DNA of 48,288 bases, taken from positions 1 to 48,288 of the forward strand of contig CAZEQC010000022.1 of NCBI GenBank assembly GCA_964514285.1, in the 5' to 3' direction. The notes beneath the pieces were generated by a model. That model searched no databases. It was given only the letters and a program-made list of their open reading frames with translations, and was not told the DNA's origin. Position numbers and translations under genes: made by a program. The DNA is from SKLM01 sp964514285. GTDB taxonomy: Bacteria; Chloroflexota; Anaerolineae; B4-G1. Shown here one piece after another: positions 40,985 through 48,288 of this stretch (positions are counted from its first letter, which is position 1; each line of letters begins with the position of its first letter).

Positions 40985-42133
40985 ATGCACCTTGCGCTTA
41001 ACGCCTGGTTCTGGCAAAGTCCTGCCACCGGCAGCGGGCAATACACCCGGCGGCTGGTGGGGGCTCTGGCGCATCTGAAACCGGGTCTGCAGATCACTCT
41101 GGTTGTCCCATCGCACCAGAGACAGGATGACGGGGCTGAGGCGTTGGATCTTCCCCCCTCGTGTATGCTCCATTCTGTCCCTGGCGACCCATCTGACTTG
41201 AGTAAAGTGAGCTTCGAACAGGTCGCCTTCCCTCGGGCCTGTGCTCGTATCGCTGCCGATGTGGCCCACGTGCCCTATTGGGCGCCTCCGGTTCTTTCCG
41301 CCGTGCCGACCGTGGTCACGATTCACGACTTGATCCCCTTGCTGTTGCGCCGTTATCGAGGTGGGCCGTTGCAGCGTCTCTATACAGCGCTGGTCAGTGC
41401 TGCCGCTCGTGGTGCCACACTGGTGCTCACCGACTCGGAGGCCTCGCGGCGGGATATCTTGAGTCGGATCGGCCTGCCATGCCAGCGCGTGCGCACGGTC
41501 CCACTGGCGGTCGACGATCACTTTGGACCTGAGCCGAGCTCCAACGACGCGGCGATTCGTGCCGCTTATGGTCTGCCCGATCGGTACGTGCTCTACTTGG
41601 GCCGGTTCGATTGGCGAAAAAACCTGGCTACCGTTCTTTCCGCCTACCGCTCGGCCCTACCTGCCATCGCTGATGAGTGTTCCTTGGTCATCGCCGGGCA
41701 GCTGCCCGAGGAAGATACGCCGCTCACACCTCATCCGCGGCGCTTGATGCAGGAGCAGGCTCTGTCGGAGCGGTTTGTCCATTTCAGTGGCTTCGTCGAT
41801 GAGCTCGACAAGCCTGCTCTCTATCGCGGCGCCGTAGCCTTCATCTTCCCCAGTCGTTATGAGGGCTTTGGGCTTCCACCCTTGGAGGCCCTGGCCTGCG
41901 GCACCCCCGTCGTGGCGAGCGATGCTGCTTCGCTCCCCGAGGTCGTCGGCGATGCTGGAATCCTGCTGCCGCCCGATGATGCTGAGGGCCTGGCCGGCGC
42001 GCTGATTCAGCTCGCGGTCGACGAGCGCTTCCACGCCGAGATGAGCCGCCGCGCCTTGGCCCAGGCGGCCCGGTTCTCGTGGCAACGCACCGCCGCGGCC
42101 ACGCTGACGGCGTATGAGGATGTGCAGGACTGA
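40985..42133 (+). CDS. GT4-family glycosyltransferase
   Basis: The 382-residue protein is a GT-B fold glycosyltransferase of family 4. It has the acceptor-side start LNAWFWQSPATGSGQYTRRL (residues about 4-23), VVTIHDLIPLLLRRY, the donor-side YVLYLGRFDWRKNLATVLSAY (about 196-216), and the EX7E motif region FPSRYEGFGLPPLEALACG, then GTPVVASDAASLPEVVGDAG. Such enzymes transfer mannose, glucose or other sugars from nucleotide donors; the acceptor is unknown. It lies 36 bp after galE. The DUF2723 gene starts 12 bp after it. No clear ribosome site. Confidence 0.92.
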   Translation: MHLALNAWFWQSPATGSGQYTRRLVGALAHLKPGLQITLVVPSHQRQDDGAEALDLPPSCMLHSVPGDPSDLSKVSFEQVAFPRACARIAADVAHVPYWAPPVLSAVPTVVTIHDLIPLLLRRYRGGPLQRLYTALVSAAARGATLVLTDSEASRRDILSRIGLPCQRVRTVPLAVDDHFGPEPSSNDAAIRAAYGLPDRYVLYLGRFDWRKNLATVLSAYRSALPAIADECSLVIAGQLPEEDTPLTPHPRRLMQEQALSERFVHFSGFVDELDKPALYRGAVAFIFPSRYEGFGLPPLEALACGTPVVASDAASLPEVVGDAGILLPPDDAEGLAGALIQLAVDERFHAEMSRRALAQAARFSWQRTAAATLTAYEDVQD

Positions 42134-42145
42134 GTACGCTCGAGA

Positions 42146-44842
42146 ATGCCTGAAGCAACCGATCGAGGCCTCAGCTCCGTGACGCGCCGCTGGGCCCGCC
42201 AGCTGCGATCTGGGCTCGCTGCGTTGGCTCCTTGCCATCTGTCTTTCAGCGTCTTTTTCGTCTTTCTCGGCCTCTACGTCGTCACTCTCCGTCCTGGTCT
42301 CCTTCCAGCTGACTCGGGCGAGTTCCAGATGGTCGCCACCACGGCGGGCGTCGCTCATCCGCCTGGTTATCCTCTTCACACTATGGTCGGATGGCTCTTT
42401 TCACAGCTACCGCTCGGGCCAACGCCAGCCTGGCGTGTAAACGTCTTCTCCGCCGTCACCGCCGCGGCTACCGTGGCCGTCGTCTTCTCCACGGCTCGAC
42501 AGATCACTCGCTCTGTCCTCGGTGGAATGGCAACCGCTCTGGCTCTTGGCTCTGCGACTACTTTTTGGGCCACAGCGACCAAGGCTAGCATTCGTCCCCT
42601 GTCTGCCTTCTTCACAGCTCTTTCTCTCTATGCTCTCGTGCGGCACACGGCACAGGTCCAGTGCCAGGGTGATGTCGGGGACGACCGCTACCTCGTGCTC
42701 TTTTTCCTTGCGCTCTCCCTCGGTCTTACTCATCATCCATCGCTTGCCTTTCCGGGCTTCGTCTTCCTTACCTACTTGGTGCTCATCGATCCAGCACTAC
42801 TCCGTCAACCTGGTCGCTGGCTGAAGCCCCTCGTGGCCCTTCTTCCCAGCTTGCTTGTCTTGGTCTATCTTCCACTACGAGGAGCGCCGCGCCTTGCCAC
42901 GCTGTCCGGCTTTCTCGATCACGTCCTGGCTCGCGGCTTCCGCGGCGACATGTTTGCCCTGGGGGTGCTCGATCGATTGGTTCTGCTGCCTACCTTGTTG
43001 AGCTTCCAGTTCAACTGGGCCCTTTTGCTGACTATGGCTCTCGGAGCATTGCTTCTGCTTTGGCGGGGTCGCAGGCTCGCATTCCTTCTGATTGGGAGCT
43101 TCCTCGTTCATACCACTGTCACCCTGACCTACGATGCGCCGCAGACCGTTGAGTACGAGATCCCGGCCTATGTCTCTCTCTCCTTGCTGGTCGCCGTGCC
43201 CTTCGGGCGCCTTGCGGGCGTGAGGGCTCGACGCTCCCAGCTCATCCCGCGGCTTGCGGGTCGTGGTGTCACCGGGGACGGGACGGGATCTCTGCTTTCG
43301 GTCGTCCTCTGCGTCGCAACAATCGTTCTCCTGGTGTCTCCTGCTGTCAATCTGGCTGCCCACTATCCCAGTTATCGCAGCCTCTCTCGCAGTCGAGATA
43401 CCCGCCGCTACGTCCGCACTGTGCTCCATAAGGCGCCCGAGGGCGCTTTGGTGCTCTCGAATTGGCACTGGTTCACGCCTCTTCAGTATGTGCAGCAGGT
43501 CGAAGGCCTTCGGCCTGACGTCACAGTGGAGTACGTAGCTCCGCGTGGGGAACCGTTGGCACAGACGTGGGTGCAGGCCATTGAGAAACATGCCTCCGAG
43601 CAACCGATCATCGTGGTGCGCTATTTCGAGGCTGAATACAGCGCTCTTCCCTACGTCTTCGAACCGTTGGGGGAGGCTTTTCTGGTTCGTTCGGAACCCC
43701 GGCTTGATGTACCCGCCGACATGGTTAGCCTAGACGTTGTACTGGATGCACAGATTGAGTTGCTTGGCTATCGACGAGCGTCCCAGGCAATCCGTCCAGC
43801 TCAACCCCTGATCGTAGACGTGGCTTGGTCGGCGGTTGAGGTGCCCGCTGAGGAGGTCGCGCTCTTTGTTCAGCTCATCGGCCCCGATGGAAAGCTGTGG
43901 AGCACGGCGGAGGATCCCCGTCACGCCCCCGACACACTCTCAGCCGGTGGGGTCGTCGTTGATCGTTTCGTGCTTTATCCAAGGCTCCACGCCTTGCCGG
44001 GCGATTATCGGTTGATCGTCGGCGCTTACACATCGGGAGGGCGGTTGACGACCCCTACTGGCGCTGACGCGGTGGTTCTGGAGGCCGTGCGTCTCCAACC
44101 GACTGTGACCCGGCCTGTAACGCAGCATCCGCGTTTTATCCGTTTCGTTGGGGGTCCCACGCTGATTGGTGTCGACCACGAAGCTGGCGCAGACAGAGGT
44201 GTGCGCACCTATCTCCACTGGGCAGGGCCTGGCGAACCCGTTAGCCTGCAGGTGATGGGGGAGGGAGAAGCTCCGGTCACTGAGAGCCACGTGCCGGCCC
44301 TGGAGCAGGGGCAATATGCCACCGTTGCCGTCGACCGTCCTGATAGCCCCTTCCGACTCGTTGTGGAGAATCGACGCTGGAATCTCTTCTTTCGTGGCCC
44401 GATCCGTCTTCCTGTGCCCAAGGCGGGTGAACGCTACGTTCCTTTCGGCAATGCTGTCGTTCTCACGCACGTCAGCGGTTCCCCAGGATGCCTAGAGCCT
44501 GGTGCCGAGGCGACGATTTCCCTTCGCTTCCGCAGCCAGCGGGCCTTGCAGCGGGACTACATTGTCTCCACGTCGCTCACCGCTCTCAAGACTGACGGGT
44601 CGTGGGCCTGGCGTGCGTCTCACGACACGGTCCCTGCTCTGGGTGCCGTTCCTACGCTCAAGTGGATCCGTGACACCTCGATCCTCGATCCACATCGGAT
44701 GCGAGTCCCAGACGATTCGCCGGCTCTTCCTGCCAGAGGCTCTCTTCTGATCTACGACCACTTCACGCAGAGATCTCTCCTCCATCTCAATGAGCGACGT
44801 ACACCCATTCTCGAGATCGGCACGTGGCCCGTGTCCGAGTAG
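42146..44842 (+). CDS. DUF2723 membrane protein with C-terminal outer domains (putative glycosyltransferase)
   Basis: The 898-residue protein begins with about a dozen membrane segments (about residues 30-415) of the DUF2723 family, with the hallmark TLRPGLLPADSGEFQMVATT and AHPPGYPLHTMVGWLF. This family resembles lipid-linked-sugar glycosyltransferases of the GT-C fold; the Asp-Ser-Gly-Glu-Phe motif would be the acidic active-site residues. Residues 415-898 form an outer part that includes RYFEAEYSALPYVF and a beta domain with VALFVQLIGPDGKLWSTAED, similar to that of the protein at 32453-33355. Protein or lipid glycosylation is inferred. It ends just upstream of an extended -10 promoter. Confidence 0.85.
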   Translation: MPEATDRGLSSVTRRWARQLRSGLAALAPCHLSFSVFFVFLGLYVVTLRPGLLPADSGEFQMVATTAGVAHPPGYPLHTMVGWLFSQLPLGPTPAWRVNVFSAVTAAATVAVVFSTARQITRSVLGGMATALALGSATTFWATATKASIRPLSAFFTALSLYALVRHTAQVQCQGDVGDDRYLVLFFLALSLGLTHHPSLAFPGFVFLTYLVLIDPALLRQPGRWLKPLVALLPSLLVLVYLPLRGAPRLATLSGFLDHVLARGFRGDMFALGVLDRLVLLPTLLSFQFNWALLLTMALGALLLLWRGRRLAFLLIGSFLVHTTVTLTYDAPQTVEYEIPAYVSLSLLVAVPFGRLAGVRARRSQLIPRLAGRGVTGDGTGSLLSVVLCVATIVLLVSPAVNLAAHYPSYRSLSRSRDTRRYVRTVLHKAPEGALVLSNWHWFTPLQYVQQVEGLRPDVTVEYVAPRGEPLAQTWVQAIEKHASEQPIIVVRYFEAEYSALPYVFEPLGEAFLVRSEPRLDVPADMVSLDVVLDAQIELLGYRRASQAIRPAQPLIVDVAWSAVEVPAEEVALFVQLIGPDGKLWSTAEDPRHAPDTLSAGGVVVDRFVLYPRLHALPGDYRLIVGAYTSGGRLTTPTGADAVVLEAVRLQPTVTRPVTQHPRFIRFVGGPTLIGVDHEAGADRGVRTYLHWAGPGEPVSLQVMGEGEAPVTESHVPALEQGQYATVAVDRPDSPFRLVVENRRWNLFFRGPIRLPVPKAGERYVPFGNAVVLTHVSGSPGCLEPGAEATISLRFRSQRALQRDYIVSTSLTALKTDGSWAWRASHDTVPALGAVPTLKWIRDTSILDPHRMRVPDDSPALPARGSLLIYDHFTQRSLLHLNERRTPILEIGTWPVSE

Positions 44843-44890
44843 CCTCACTGCGTCTTCTCTGTGGTTTGCCTTTCCTCCGGGATAAGAATG

Positions 44891-44917
44891 TGCTACAATT
44901 GTTGAAACGGGGGGAGG
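44891..44917 (+). promoter_or_regulatory. Extended -10 promoter and ribosome site of the CNBD gene
   Basis: TGCTACAAT (44891-44899) is an extended -10 without a good -35. The GGGGAGG ribosome site (44911-44917) is 6 bases before the ATG at 44924. Confidence 0.6.
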
Positions 44918-44923
44918 CTCGAC

Positions 44924-46615
44924 ATGGTCGACAGTATCGTCAGTCAGCTTGGGCGGGTAGAGCTTTTTTCTGCGCTTGACCGGGGCGACCTGGAGGCAGT
45001 GGCCGAACTGGCGCAGAGAAAACGCTATTCCAACGGTGACCTCGTCTTCAAGCAGGGAGAGGTAGGGCGCCGCTACTACATTGTCGAGAGCGGCGAACTT
45101 CGTGTGCTGCACGTTGACCCCACTGGGATAGAGAGCGAAGTCGATCGCTTCTCGCCTGGGGACTTCTTTGGGGAGAGCTCACTCCTGCTCGGGGAGCCCC
45201 ACGATGCCACCGTCGAGGCGGCTGAGGACTCGGTGCTACTGACCATCGACAAAGAGGACTTCGATCAGCTGGTGGTGGAGCATCCGTCGATCCTCAAGAA
45301 TCTCCAGATCTCGCCTGAGGTCGAGCGCAGGCGGCACGCGCCTCGCTTCGCTTGGCAAGAGCCCGACGAAGTCGTCGTCTTCGTTCGACATAAACACAAC
45401 GTGATCTTGATTCGCAAACTGATCCTTCCCTCCCTCGCGCTGTTCTTTATCCTGGCGAGCTTCTTCTTCCTGGGAGCGGGCTCGATCATCGTCTTGGTAT
45501 TCGGTGGGCTTCTTGCAGCAGTTCCGCTCCTGTTTTCGCTCTATCAAATCGTGGATCATTTCAATGATAACTACATCCTGACCAACAAGCGGGTCATCCA
45601 CGATGAGCACGTCTATCTCATCCATCGTTCCCGTGTGGGCGCGCCTCTCGGCAATATACAGAGTATCCAAGAGGTTCAGGAAGGGATGCTGGCGCAGTAC
45701 TTTAACTACGGCGACCTGCTCATCGAGACGGCGGGGGAGCCGGGCGGACTCGTGGCCTTTCGACAAGTCTCGGATCCCACCGCTGTACAGCAGATCATTT
45801 TTGAGCAGAGGGACCGGCTGGAGGCTCAGGCTCGCGCAGAGGAGCGAGCCGCTATTCAGGAGGCTCTCCAATATCGGTTGAACCGAGGGGGGACGAGGGA
45901 GCTAGAAACAGGAACTGAGAAGAAAGAGCGTGTTGAGGAGGACGGTCAAGTTAATCTGTCGTCGTGGCTCATGGCGCCCCTTCGCGTTGTACGCTATTTC
46001 TTCCCCGCCCTACGCTATCAGGAGGGTGACACCATCACCTGGAGGAAGCATTGGATTGCCCTGCTCGGGCCCATTGCGCGTCCTACGGCGCTGATTGCCC
46101 TGGCGACCCTTATCGTCGCTCTGTTGCTACGCACCGATATGGATCAGCTCTCGATTCTGCTTAGCTACGGAATTGTGCTCACATTCTTCATCCCCTGGTG
46201 GCTCTGGGTGTTTGAGGACTGGCAGAACGACGTCTACCAGATCACGTCCTCCCGGATCGTTGACGTTGAGCAGCTCCCCCTTGGCTTGCGTGAGGAACGA
46301 CGTGAGGCTGGCCTCGGTATGATCCAGAACGTCAGCCTCACGGTGCCGGGCGTGGTTGGACGGGTCTTGGGATATGGTTCGGTAACCATCGAGACCGCGG
46401 GCGCCGGTGCCTTCACCTTTGACTATGTCAAGAATCCGGAGGCTGTACAGACGGAGATCTTCCGTCGCATTGAGATCTTCGAGACGCGTGAGCGTCAGAA
46501 GAAGGCCCGGCAGCGAAGAGACGAGCTGCTGGATTGGTTCACGGTCTACGATGAGATGCGTCACCCTGAGGCCGAACCAGGGGCTGGCTCTGTGCTACCC
46601 AGAGCTTCATCATAG
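44924..46615 (+). CDS. Cyclic-nucleotide-binding-like domain fused to two TM-hairpin/bacterial PH modules
   Basis: The 563-residue protein starts with a CNBD-like domain (about residues 8-130): RRYYIVESGELRVLHVDP and DFFGESSLLLGEPHDATVEA. In CRP-type domains an Arg in the phosphate-binding cassette holds the cyclic nucleotide; here the matching place is GEPHDATV without Arg, so cyclic nucleotide binding is doubtful. Two similar modules follow, each a membrane hairpin and a bacterial PH (bPH_2-like) domain: TM about 165-205 with NYILTNKRVIHDEHVYLIHR, and TM about 376-430 with YQITSSRIVDVEQLPLGLRE. Both end with a segment of pattern GD/GSxxIETAG. This looks like an internal duplication. Role unknown; a membrane stress sensor is possible. 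Confidence 0.83.
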   Translation: MVDSIVSQLGRVELFSALDRGDLEAVAELAQRKRYSNGDLVFKQGEVGRRYYIVESGELRVLHVDPTGIESEVDRFSPGDFFGESSLLLGEPHDATVEAAEDSVLLTIDKEDFDQLVVEHPSILKNLQISPEVERRRHAPRFAWQEPDEVVVFVRHKHNVILIRKLILPSLALFFILASFFFLGAGSIIVLVFGGLLAAVPLLFSLYQIVDHFNDNYILTNKRVIHDEHVYLIHRSRVGAPLGNIQSIQEVQEGMLAQYFNYGDLLIETAGEPGGLVAFRQVSDPTAVQQIIFEQRDRLEAQARAEERAAIQEALQYRLNRGGTRELETGTEKKERVEEDGQVNLSSWLMAPLRVVRYFFPALRYQEGDTITWRKHWIALLGPIARPTALIALATLIVALLLRTDMDQLSILLSYGIVLTFFIPWWLWVFEDWQNDVYQITSSRIVDVEQLPLGLREERREAGLGMIQNVSLTVPGVVGRVLGYGSVTIETAGAGAFTFDYVKNPEAVQTEIFRRIEIFETRERQKKARQRRDELLDWFTVYDEMRHPEAEPGAGSVLPRASS

Positions 46616-46658
46616 AGCGACATCCCTGGCATCATTGATCGTCTAGACAGGAGAGAGA

Positions 46659-47219
46659 ATGACTGTTCGTCAGATAGTATTCTCCGATGATCCATTGCTC
46701 CACGAGGCTTCGGGCCGTGTCCGACGTATCGACGCTCGCGTGCAGAAGCTCATTGAGGACATGATCGAGACCATGCGCGAAGCGGACGGCATTGGTCTGG
46801 CCGCTGTTCAGATCGGTGTCCTCGAGCGCGTCGTCGTTGTCGAGATTCCTATCGTATCCGAGGAGGCAGACGAGGAATCTCACAAACCCTCGGAGACCGA
46901 ACTTCACGTGCTTATCAATCCGGAACTCGTCCATACCTCCGACGAGTTGGAGAAGGGGATTGAGGGATGTCTCTCTTTACCTGGCTGGGTAGGAGAGGTT
47001 GAACGGCATCGATCTGTCGCGGTGGAGGGGATGGATCACGGCGGTCGCCAGGTCCGTATCCAGGCTGAAGGTCTTCTGGCCCGGGTTCTCCAGCACGAGA
47101 TCGACCACTGTCAGGGGGTTCTATTCATGGACCACGTTGATGACCCGGAGAAGGTATGGCGGGTCGAGGAGGGCCAAGAGGAGGCAGCAGAGGCAGCGCA
47201 GGAGGTGCCATCTGATTAG
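46659..47219 (+). CDS. def: Peptide deformylase
   Basis: Deformylase removes the formyl group from N-terminal Met of new proteins. The 186-residue protein has the three metal/active-site motifs: GIGLAAVQIGV (motif 1, about residues 45-55), EGCLSLPGWVGEV (motif 2 with the metal Cys) and VLQHEIDHCQGVLFMDHV (motif 3, HEIDH with two metal His and the catalytic Glu). A slightly extended acidic loop (SEEADEESHKPSE) lies between motifs 1 and 2, and a Glu/Ala-rich tail follows. The ribosome site GGAGAGAG is just upstream of the ATG. Confidence 0.97.
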   Translation: MTVRQIVFSDDPLLHEASGRVRRIDARVQKLIEDMIETMREADGIGLAAVQIGVLERVVVVEIPIVSEEADEESHKPSETELHVLINPELVHTSDELEKGIEGCLSLPGWVGEVERHRSVAVEGMDHGGRQVRIQAEGLLARVLQHEIDHCQGVLFMDHVDDPEKVWRVEEGQEEAAEAAQEVPSD

Positions 47220-47517
47220 TCTCGCTGTCCTCGGACGGACGCGGTGTATCGGATCACCTTCACTGTCTCGCTAGTCGCTGCTGGCTGTCGAATGAGACAT
47301 GATGAGTAGCTGCTTACACCTGCAGGGGCCTTTCTGGATGACGTGCATATCCCGGATGGGCCCTCTTGGATAGTCTCAGTAGATCTAGGATTGCTCCAAG
47401 GGGATCGTGAGTCGACGCAGGCAACCGAGATCGCCGGCTCTGCCCCGGATCTGGCGATCCATGGCGAGCAAGTCGAGCCTGCTGAGCGTTATACATATCA
47501 GAGATAGGAGGAACACG
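47220..47517. other. 298-bp intergenic region between def and the PRC-barrel gene
   Basis: A stem GATCGCC/GGCGATC lies around 47428-47456, and TATACA at 47490-47495 may be a -10 box for the next gene. The PRC-barrel reading frame extends back to 47407, but without a ribosome site. I see no other gene here. Confidence 0.4.
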
Positions 47518-48162
47518 ATGCGATTGGGAAAAAGCTTGATCGGTAACCCGGTGTTCGGCGGCACAGATGGTCGCAGGCAGGGTGAGGTGAAGGATCTCTA
47601 TCTCGACGATAGCTTGACGTCTGTGGTCGGCATCTATCTCGGGCGGGAGGGGCTGCTCAGGCCCACCCCCCGTTTTGTAGAGCGGAAGGATATTGCTCTC
47701 TTCGGCATCGACGCTTTGCTGGCCGAGAGCACCTTCACGGTCTACGAGGGGGACCAGGCGCCTGAACCTCCTGGCTGGCTCCGTCTCGATAAGCTCTTGG
47801 GTCGGGAGGTGCAGACACCTGGTGGTACCAGAATTGGGAAGGTCGCCGATGTGGTTCTGGATGAGGATGCGCGTGTCACCGGCTTCAGTTTGGCGAACCT
47901 GTCCGTGAAGGGCCCCGTGGCCGAGGCGGATGCTGTCGCCCGCCGGGCCCTGGTCGATGTGGAGGATGAGGGGGGTGTGATGACAATCGACCTCCCGAAG
48001 GCGGAGCAATCCCTCTTGACGATCGACCCTGATCTGCTTTTCTCAGAGCCTAAACCGCCGAAGGCAGCCGAGGAATCGGAGGTCGTTGAGACCACCGAGA
48101 CTCCCGAGCCTTCGCCCCCGACGACCACGCCCAAGGAGGGCGGAGCTGACGGCTCGAACTGA
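47518..48162 (+). CDS. PRC-barrel domain protein
   Basis: The 214-residue protein contains two PRC-barrel-like segments: residues about 5-75 (GNPVFGGTDGRRQGEVKDLYLDD, VVGIYLGREG) and about 90-165 (GREVQTPGGTRIGKVADVVLDE, VTGFSLANL). PRC barrels are small beta-barrel domains seen in ribosome maturation factor RimM and photosynthetic reaction centre subunit H. Here the function is unknown. The acidic, Pro/Thr/Glu-rich C-terminal tail (about 175-214) is probably disordered. ATG at 47518 has a strong AGGAGG (47506-47511). Confidence 0.87.
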   Translation: MRLGKSLIGNPVFGGTDGRRQGEVKDLYLDDSLTSVVGIYLGREGLLRPTPRFVERKDIALFGIDALLAESTFTVYEGDQAPEPPGWLRLDKLLGREVQTPGGTRIGKVADVVLDEDARVTGFSLANLSVKGPVAEADAVARRALVDVEDEGGVMTIDLPKAEQSLLTIDPDLLFSEPKPPKAAEESEVVETTETPEPSPPTTTPKEGGADGSN

Positions 48163-48245
48163 ATTCGAGACAATCGTGCGCTCAGTAATCGTCTCACTGG
48201 CGTGTTACGTGCTGAGTGCTATTAGGGAAGAGAAAGGAGGTTTCG

Positions 48246-48288
48246 ATGGCCGAGCAGAGGATAGACCTAAATACCGCGAGCGTTGAGG
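48246..48288 (+). CDS. Helix-hairpin-helix (ComEA-like) protein, 5' end only
   Basis: AAAGGAGG precedes an ATG, and the first 14 codons read M-A-E-Q-R-I-D-L-N-T-A-S-V-E. I-D-L-N-T-A-S-V-E is the standard start of a ComEA-type helix-hairpin-helix DNA-binding domain. The window ends here, so length and further domains are unseen. Confidence 0.7.
   Translation, partial: MAEQRIDLNTASVE

Noticed and set aside
1..48288. tRNA, rRNA, CRISPR array, transposase or prophage genes
   Set aside because: I looked on both strands and saw no cloverleaf, rRNA signature, regularly spaced repeats or mobile-element genes.

Overview
The window looks like a chromosomal segment of an uncultured or little-studied member of the Chloroflexota (Anaerolineae/Caldilineae-like). 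I infer this from the moderately high GC content, the many secreted or tethered proteins with Ser/Thr/Pro-rich linkers, the DUF2723-type membrane protein, the nucleotide-sugar dependent trehalose synthase TreT, and the AglE/F/G-type sugar importer. No rRNA, tRNA, CRISPR array, insertion sequence or prophage was seen. The content is mostly housekeeping and carbon metabolism, densely packed in short operons on both strands.

Layout. (1) 1-9075 (+): a LacI-type regulator behind a tandem operator, then an alpha-glucoside/maltose/trehalose-type ABC importer (binding protein and two permeases), a small membrane protein, an AIM24 protein and TreT. (2) 9119-12156 (-): alpha-glucan phosphorylase and a membrane protein. 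(3) 12187-15841 (+): a peptide-type ABC importer (binding protein, two permeases, no ATPase) behind a structured leader. (4) 15888-19452 (-): mutS and a PEP-synthase regulatory kinase/phosphorylase. (5) 19734-22179 (+): a membrane-anchored beta-propeller protein and a THEP1-like NTPase. (6) 22207-31141 (-): sufU, sufS, an SCP2 protein, DNA polymerase I, a receiver-Roadblock protein, a nitroreductase, an Fe-S aldo/keto reductase and a D-2-hydroxyacid dehydrogenase. (7) 31350-36507: secreted and tethered proteins, purine nucleoside phosphorylase, a CAP-domain protein and glutamate racemase. (8) 36504-38959 (-): a tightly coupled operon of an OsmC protein, a 55-residue protein, gamma-carbonic anhydrase, endonuclease IV and a membrane thioredoxin with an in-frame TGA in its active site. 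(9) 39139-48288 (+): a phospholipase-C-like protein, galE, a glycosyltransferase, a DUF2723 protein, a CNBD/PH membrane protein, peptide deformylase, a PRC-barrel protein and the start of a helix-hairpin-helix protein.

How the genes work together. The first 11 kb forms an alpha-glucan/trehalose module: sugar uptake under a LacI repressor, trehalose synthesis or cleavage by TreT, and glucan phosphorolysis. Both ABC systems lack an ATPase in the window, so they probably share one encoded elsewhere. The 39-45 kb block fits surface glycosylation.

The most notable observations are four. A thioredoxin-like gene has TGA in place of the first Cys of its CxxC motif, followed by a hairpin that fits the bacterial SECIS model (candidate selenoprotein). 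The sugar-binding lipoprotein is an in-frame tandem duplication whose two halves are identical in protein and almost identical in DNA. A 33-bp near-perfect palindrome sits inside the mutS reading frame. Several promoters place the start site within a few bases of the ATG, which suggests leaderless mRNAs.
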